Part shown: positions 6,481 through 7,872 of the stretch, in pieces
Layout: the number at the start of each line of letters is the position of its first letter
Position numbering within the stretch: the first letter of the stretch is position 1
DNA from: Chloroflexota bacterium
GTDB taxonomy: Bacteria > Chloroflexota > Dehalococcoidia > Lucifugimonadales > JACPCL1
Length of the DNA stretch: 7,872 nucleotides
Direction: 5' to 3'
NCBI GenBank assembly: GCA_016210395.1
Contig: JACQUI010000185.1
Coordinates: forward strand, 1-7,872
The notes under the pieces: model-generated
Database searches by the model: none
What the model was told of the DNA's origin: nothing
Seen by the model: only the letters and a program-made list of their open reading frames with translations
Translations under genes and position numbers: made by a program

Positions 6481-6957
6481 ATGAAAACAGAACGATTCAC
6501 CCGCCCGGCAACGCTGGCGGCGCTGCTGCTCGTCGCCCTCTGGGCTACTATTGCCTGCACCCGCACGGTCCAGGTCCCTGCTCCCACGCCGGTCACCGAG
6601 ACCATCAAGGCCAGCATGCTGGTACAGTCCGGCGACGAGGAAGCCGATATCCGCTGGTTCCGCGACGTCGTCGTTCCGAAGGGCTCCGACGCCTGGCAGT
6701 TCACCGAGACCGTAACTCAAGGCCAGGTCGAGTCCCAGTACTACGCCCTGTACCGCGCCCACTTTGTGGACTCCCTCTTTGGCGTCAAGGGGCAGAACCC
6801 CAAGTTCTGGCTCCTCTTCGTCTGGAGCGATGCCGAGAGCAAATGGGAGCCGCTGCCTGTCGGCGCAGACCTCTTCTCCCTCAAGGAGGGCCACATCCTG
6901 GCCTGGTACTACGCCGATACCACGGACCAGCAGAGCGTGCCCACGGTCAGCCCTTAG
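6481..6957 (+). CDS. Lipoprotein with DUF4430 (transcobalamin/intrinsic factor-like) domain
   Basis: A 158-residue exported protein. The N terminus has basic residues, a hydrophobic stretch (LAALLLVALWA, 12-22) and the lipobox-like TIAC with Cys26 as the predicted lipidated residue; position -3 is Thr rather than the usual Leu. A short Thr/Pro linker follows, then a domain (about 40-150) with DUF4430 hallmarks: FVDSLFGVKG (95-104), FWLLFVW (109-115), then W122, PLPVGADLFSLKEG (124-137) and the end strand HILAWYY. The same order (FW, then P-L, G, a K-x-G turn, I/L strand) occurs in the C-terminal domain of human transcobalamin, which covers one face of B12. It probably binds corrinoid outside the membrane and delivers it to the S component. 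The Shine-Dalgarno AGAGGA overlaps the S-component stop, so translation is likely coupled. Binding itself is inferred. Confidence 0.85.
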   Translation: MKTERFTRPATLAALLLVALWATIACTRTVQVPAPTPVTETIKASMLVQSGDEEADIRWFRDVVVPKGSDAWQFTETVTQGQVESQYYALYRAHFVDSLFGVKGQNPKFWLLFVWSDAESKWEPLPVGADLFSLKEGHILAWYYADTTDQQSVPTVSP

Positions 6958-6971
6958 CCCTGCGCGTAGTG

Positions 6972-7013
6972 GTTGGCCCCGCCCTTTGCCTGAGGGAAAG
7001 GGGCGGGGCCAAC
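6972..7013 (+). terminator. Long G/C-rich hairpin after the operon, possible terminator
   Basis: GTTGGCCCCGCCCTTT (6972-6987) pairs with AAAGGGGCGGGGCCAAC (6997-7013), a 16-bp stem with one bulged G and a loop of about 9 bases. It starts 15 bases after the lipoprotein stop and is the obvious end-of-operon structure. It lacks a U-tract, so it may block 3' decay or be another intergenic element rather than a classical terminator. Confidence 0.6.
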
Positions 7014-7030
7014 GTCGGGAGCGTGTCTCG

Positions 7031-7060
7031 GTAGGGGCGCGCAGCATGCTGCGCCCCTAC
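7031..7060. repeat. Palindromic intergenic repeat, GTAGGGGC family copy 2
   Basis: GTAGGGGCGC (7031-7040) and GCGCCCCTAC (7051-7060) are perfect complements around GCAGCATGCT, which itself contains the palindrome AGCATGCT. It is the most complete copy of the family also seen at 2859 and 7104. With the hairpin before it and the copy after it, it fills most of the gap 6958-7174, in which I see no gene. Confidence 0.75.
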
Positions 7061-7103
7061 GTGCTCGTCACCACCAAGGGGGACGCTGCTCCCGCCGCAG
7101 CCC

Positions 7104-7127
7104 GTAGGGGCACGACATGTCGTGCCC
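7104..7127. repeat. Palindromic intergenic repeat, GTAGGGGC family copy 3
   Basis: GTAGGGGC again forms the left arm, and GGGCACGACATGTCGTGCCC (7108-7127) is a perfect 20-bp palindrome. The inner arm (ACGACA) differs from that of copy 2 (GCAGCA), yet both halves changed together, so the pairing is kept. Confidence 0.75.
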
Positions 7128-7136
7128 GTGTGGCTT

Positions 7137-7167
7137 CCCCCACCTTGCGGGGGACTGGGGTAGGGGG
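7137..7167. repeat. Short hairpin plus GGGGGACTGGGG tail
   Basis: CCCCC (7137-7141) faces GGGGG (7149-7153) across ACCTTGC, and the tail reads GGGGGACTGGGGTAGGGGG. This resembles the hairpin-plus-tail at 2786-2820 and is likely a degraded copy of the same element. Confidence 0.45.
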
Positions 7168-7174
7168 TATCCCG

Positions 7175-7183
7175 TGGTAGAAT
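7175..7183 (+). promoter_or_regulatory. Extended -10 promoter of rnhA
   Basis: TGGTAGAAT is an extended -10 element (TGN plus TAGAAT). A start about 7 bases later would fall near 7189-7190, the first base of the leader hairpin. No good -35 box is seen, as is usual when the extended -10 suffices. Confidence 0.5.
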
Positions 7184-7188
7184 AGCCT

Positions 7189-7236
7189 TTGCCGTAGCAG
7201 AGCATGCCTGCGAAGGCATCGCTCTGCCGCAGGCAA
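7189..7236 (+). promoter_or_regulatory. rnhA leader stem-loop with GNRA-type loop
   Basis: Three nested stems: TTGCC with GGCAA (7189-7193/7232-7236), GCAGAGC with GCTCTGC (7197-7203/7221-7227) and ATGCCT with AGGCAT (7204-7209/7214-7219), closed by the tetraloop GCGA, with one bulged C at 7220 and a small internal loop. That is 18 base pairs in a 48-base element at the predicted 5' end of the rnhA mRNA. It may protect the message or hold a binding site; no known riboswitch class is recognised. Confidence 0.55.
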
Positions 7237-7240
7237 CCTT

Positions 7241-7260
7241 GTATCACAACGTATCACAAT
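7241..7260 (+). repeat. Tandem 10-base direct repeat before rnhA
   Basis: GTATCACAAC is followed directly by GTATCACAAT. The two copies occupy the place where a ribosome-binding site for rnhA would be expected, and neither offers a Shine-Dalgarno sequence. Confidence 0.6.
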
Positions 7261-7264
7261 CCAA

Positions 7265-7771
7265 ATGAGCGTGCCAGTGCGCAAACCTTCCGTTTCCAAA
7301 GGCAATCTCCCCCGCGTCACCATCTTCACCGACGGCGCTTGCCTGGGCAACCCCGGCCCCGGCGGCTACGGTGTTGTCTTGCTGTTTGGCCCCCAGCGCA
7401 AAGAGCTCTCCGGCGGCTACCGTCTGACCACCAACAACCGCATGGAGATCATGGCGGCCATCGCGGGCCTGGAGGCTCTCACACAGCCCTGCACCGTAGC
7501 CCTCATCAGCGACTCCCAGTACCTGGTCAACGCTATGGAAAAGGGCTGGGCCGCTAAGTGGAAGGCCAGCCGCTGGATGCGTAACAAGACCGAGAAAGCC
7601 ATCAACCCCGACCTCTGGGAACGGCTCCTCGCCCTCTGCAGCAAGCACGATGTCACCTTCTCCTGGGTCCGCGGCCATAGCGGCACGAAAGAGAACGAGC
7701 GCTGCGACCGCCTCGCCGTCACCGCCGCCAACCAGCAGGGCCTGCCGGAGGATGACGGGTACAGGCCGTAG
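7265..7771 (+). CDS. rnhA: Ribonuclease HI
   Basis: A 168-residue type 1 RNase H, slightly longer than the ~155-residue E. coli enzyme because of about 15 extra N-terminal residues. It cuts the RNA strand of RNA-DNA hybrids, removing Okazaki primers and R-loops in the cytoplasm. All catalytic residues are present in their motifs: D23 (FTDGACLGNPGPGGYG), E61 (TTNNRMEIMAA), D83 (ISDSQYLVNAM), H138 (WVRGHSGTKEN) and D148 (ERCDRLA). The basic handle region is represented by GWAAKWKASRWMRNKTEKA (94-112), so it has the substrate-binding extension of the E. coli-like group. The start at 7265 has no Shine-Dalgarno; GTG at 7271 is an alternative two codons in. It seems to be a single-gene unit with its own extended -10 promoter and a structured leader; it has no evident link with the upstream B12 operon. 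Confidence 0.96.
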   Translation: MSVPVRKPSVSKGNLPRVTIFTDGACLGNPGPGGYGVVLLFGPQRKELSGGYRLTTNNRMEIMAAIAGLEALTQPCTVALISDSQYLVNAMEKGWAAKWKASRWMRNKTEKAINPDLWERLLALCSKHDVTFSWVRGHSGTKENERCDRLAVTAANQQGLPEDDGYRP

Positions 7772-7790
7772 CCCACAAACGCGCCCGAGT

Positions 7791-7817
7791 GTCCTTCGGT
7801 GTTCGGAACCAAAGGAC
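7791..7817 (+). terminator. Weak hairpin after rnhA
   Basis: GTCCTT-C-GGT pairs with ACC-A-AAGGAC across a 7-base loop (GTTCGGA), with a C-A mismatch. It starts 20 bases after the rnhA stop, so it may mark the transcript end, but no U-run follows. Confidence 0.4.
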
Positions 7818-7848
7818 CGCGAGAGGCCTATGCGCTGGCAAGGCATAC

Positions 7849-7872
7849 TGTCATTCTAGAGCGAGGTGGTCA
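7849..7872 (+). repeat. GTCATTCTGAGCGAGG-type repeat, copy D, cut by window end
   Basis: TGTCATTCTAGAGCGAGG followed by TGGTCA repeats the head of copies A and B with one extra base (CTAGAGCG for CTGAGCG) and the same GGTCA continuation. The remainder lies outside the window. Confidence 0.6.

Noticed and set aside
6076..6957. A 293-residue frame as an extended form of the lipoprotein
   Set aside because: The upstream part overlaps the S-component gene in another frame and is Arg/Pro-rich noise; a Shine-Dalgarno and a lipoprotein signal peptide mark the start at 6481.

Overview
The window looks like a chromosomal segment of a high-G+C, apparently monoderm bacterium. The style fits Chloroflexota (Dehalococcoidia-like): single-chain M16 peptidase, DUF433 and HicB orphans, an ECF S component with a DUF4430 lipoprotein, and many short GTAGGGGC...GCCCCTAC and GTCATTCTGAGCGAGG intergenic repeats. 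That placement is inference from gene style and repeats, not a database result.

Left part (1-4882, all genes on the minus strand). An HpcH/HpaI-type aldolase (4112-4882), an AT-richer DUF4256 gene that looks acquired (3370-3945), a small DUF433 antitoxin-like protein (3080-3259), a large M16 zinc peptidase (111-2768) and, 12 bases after its stop, the start of a HicB-like protein that runs off the window (1-98). The gaps hold hairpins and dispersed repeats. The M16 and HicB genes are probably one transcript. The others have gaps large enough to be separate units.

Middle (4883-5480). About 600 bases without a gene, holding several diverged, partly inverted copies of one intergenic repeat family.

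Right part (5430-7872, plus strand). This is the most interesting block. A near-consensus promoter (TTGACA, 17 bases, TACACT) drives a cobalamin riboswitch (about 5487-5650). A four-codon mini-ORF with a strong Shine-Dalgarno sequence and an intrinsic terminator (5729-5758) follow. Then comes a two-gene operon: a membrane S component of an ECF transporter (5849-6472) and a lipoprotein with a transcobalamin/intrinsic-factor-like DUF4430 domain (6481-6957). Together they read as a B12-repressed corrinoid uptake cassette in which a tethered extracytoplasmic domain may capture corrinoid for the S component. The EcfA/EcfT energising module is not in the window and would have to be shared from elsewhere.

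The last gene is rnhA for ribonuclease HI (7265-7771). It has its own extended -10 promoter and a long GNRA-capped leader hairpin. It is preceded by three hairpin or palindromic repeats and followed by a weak hairpin and the edge of another repeat copy.
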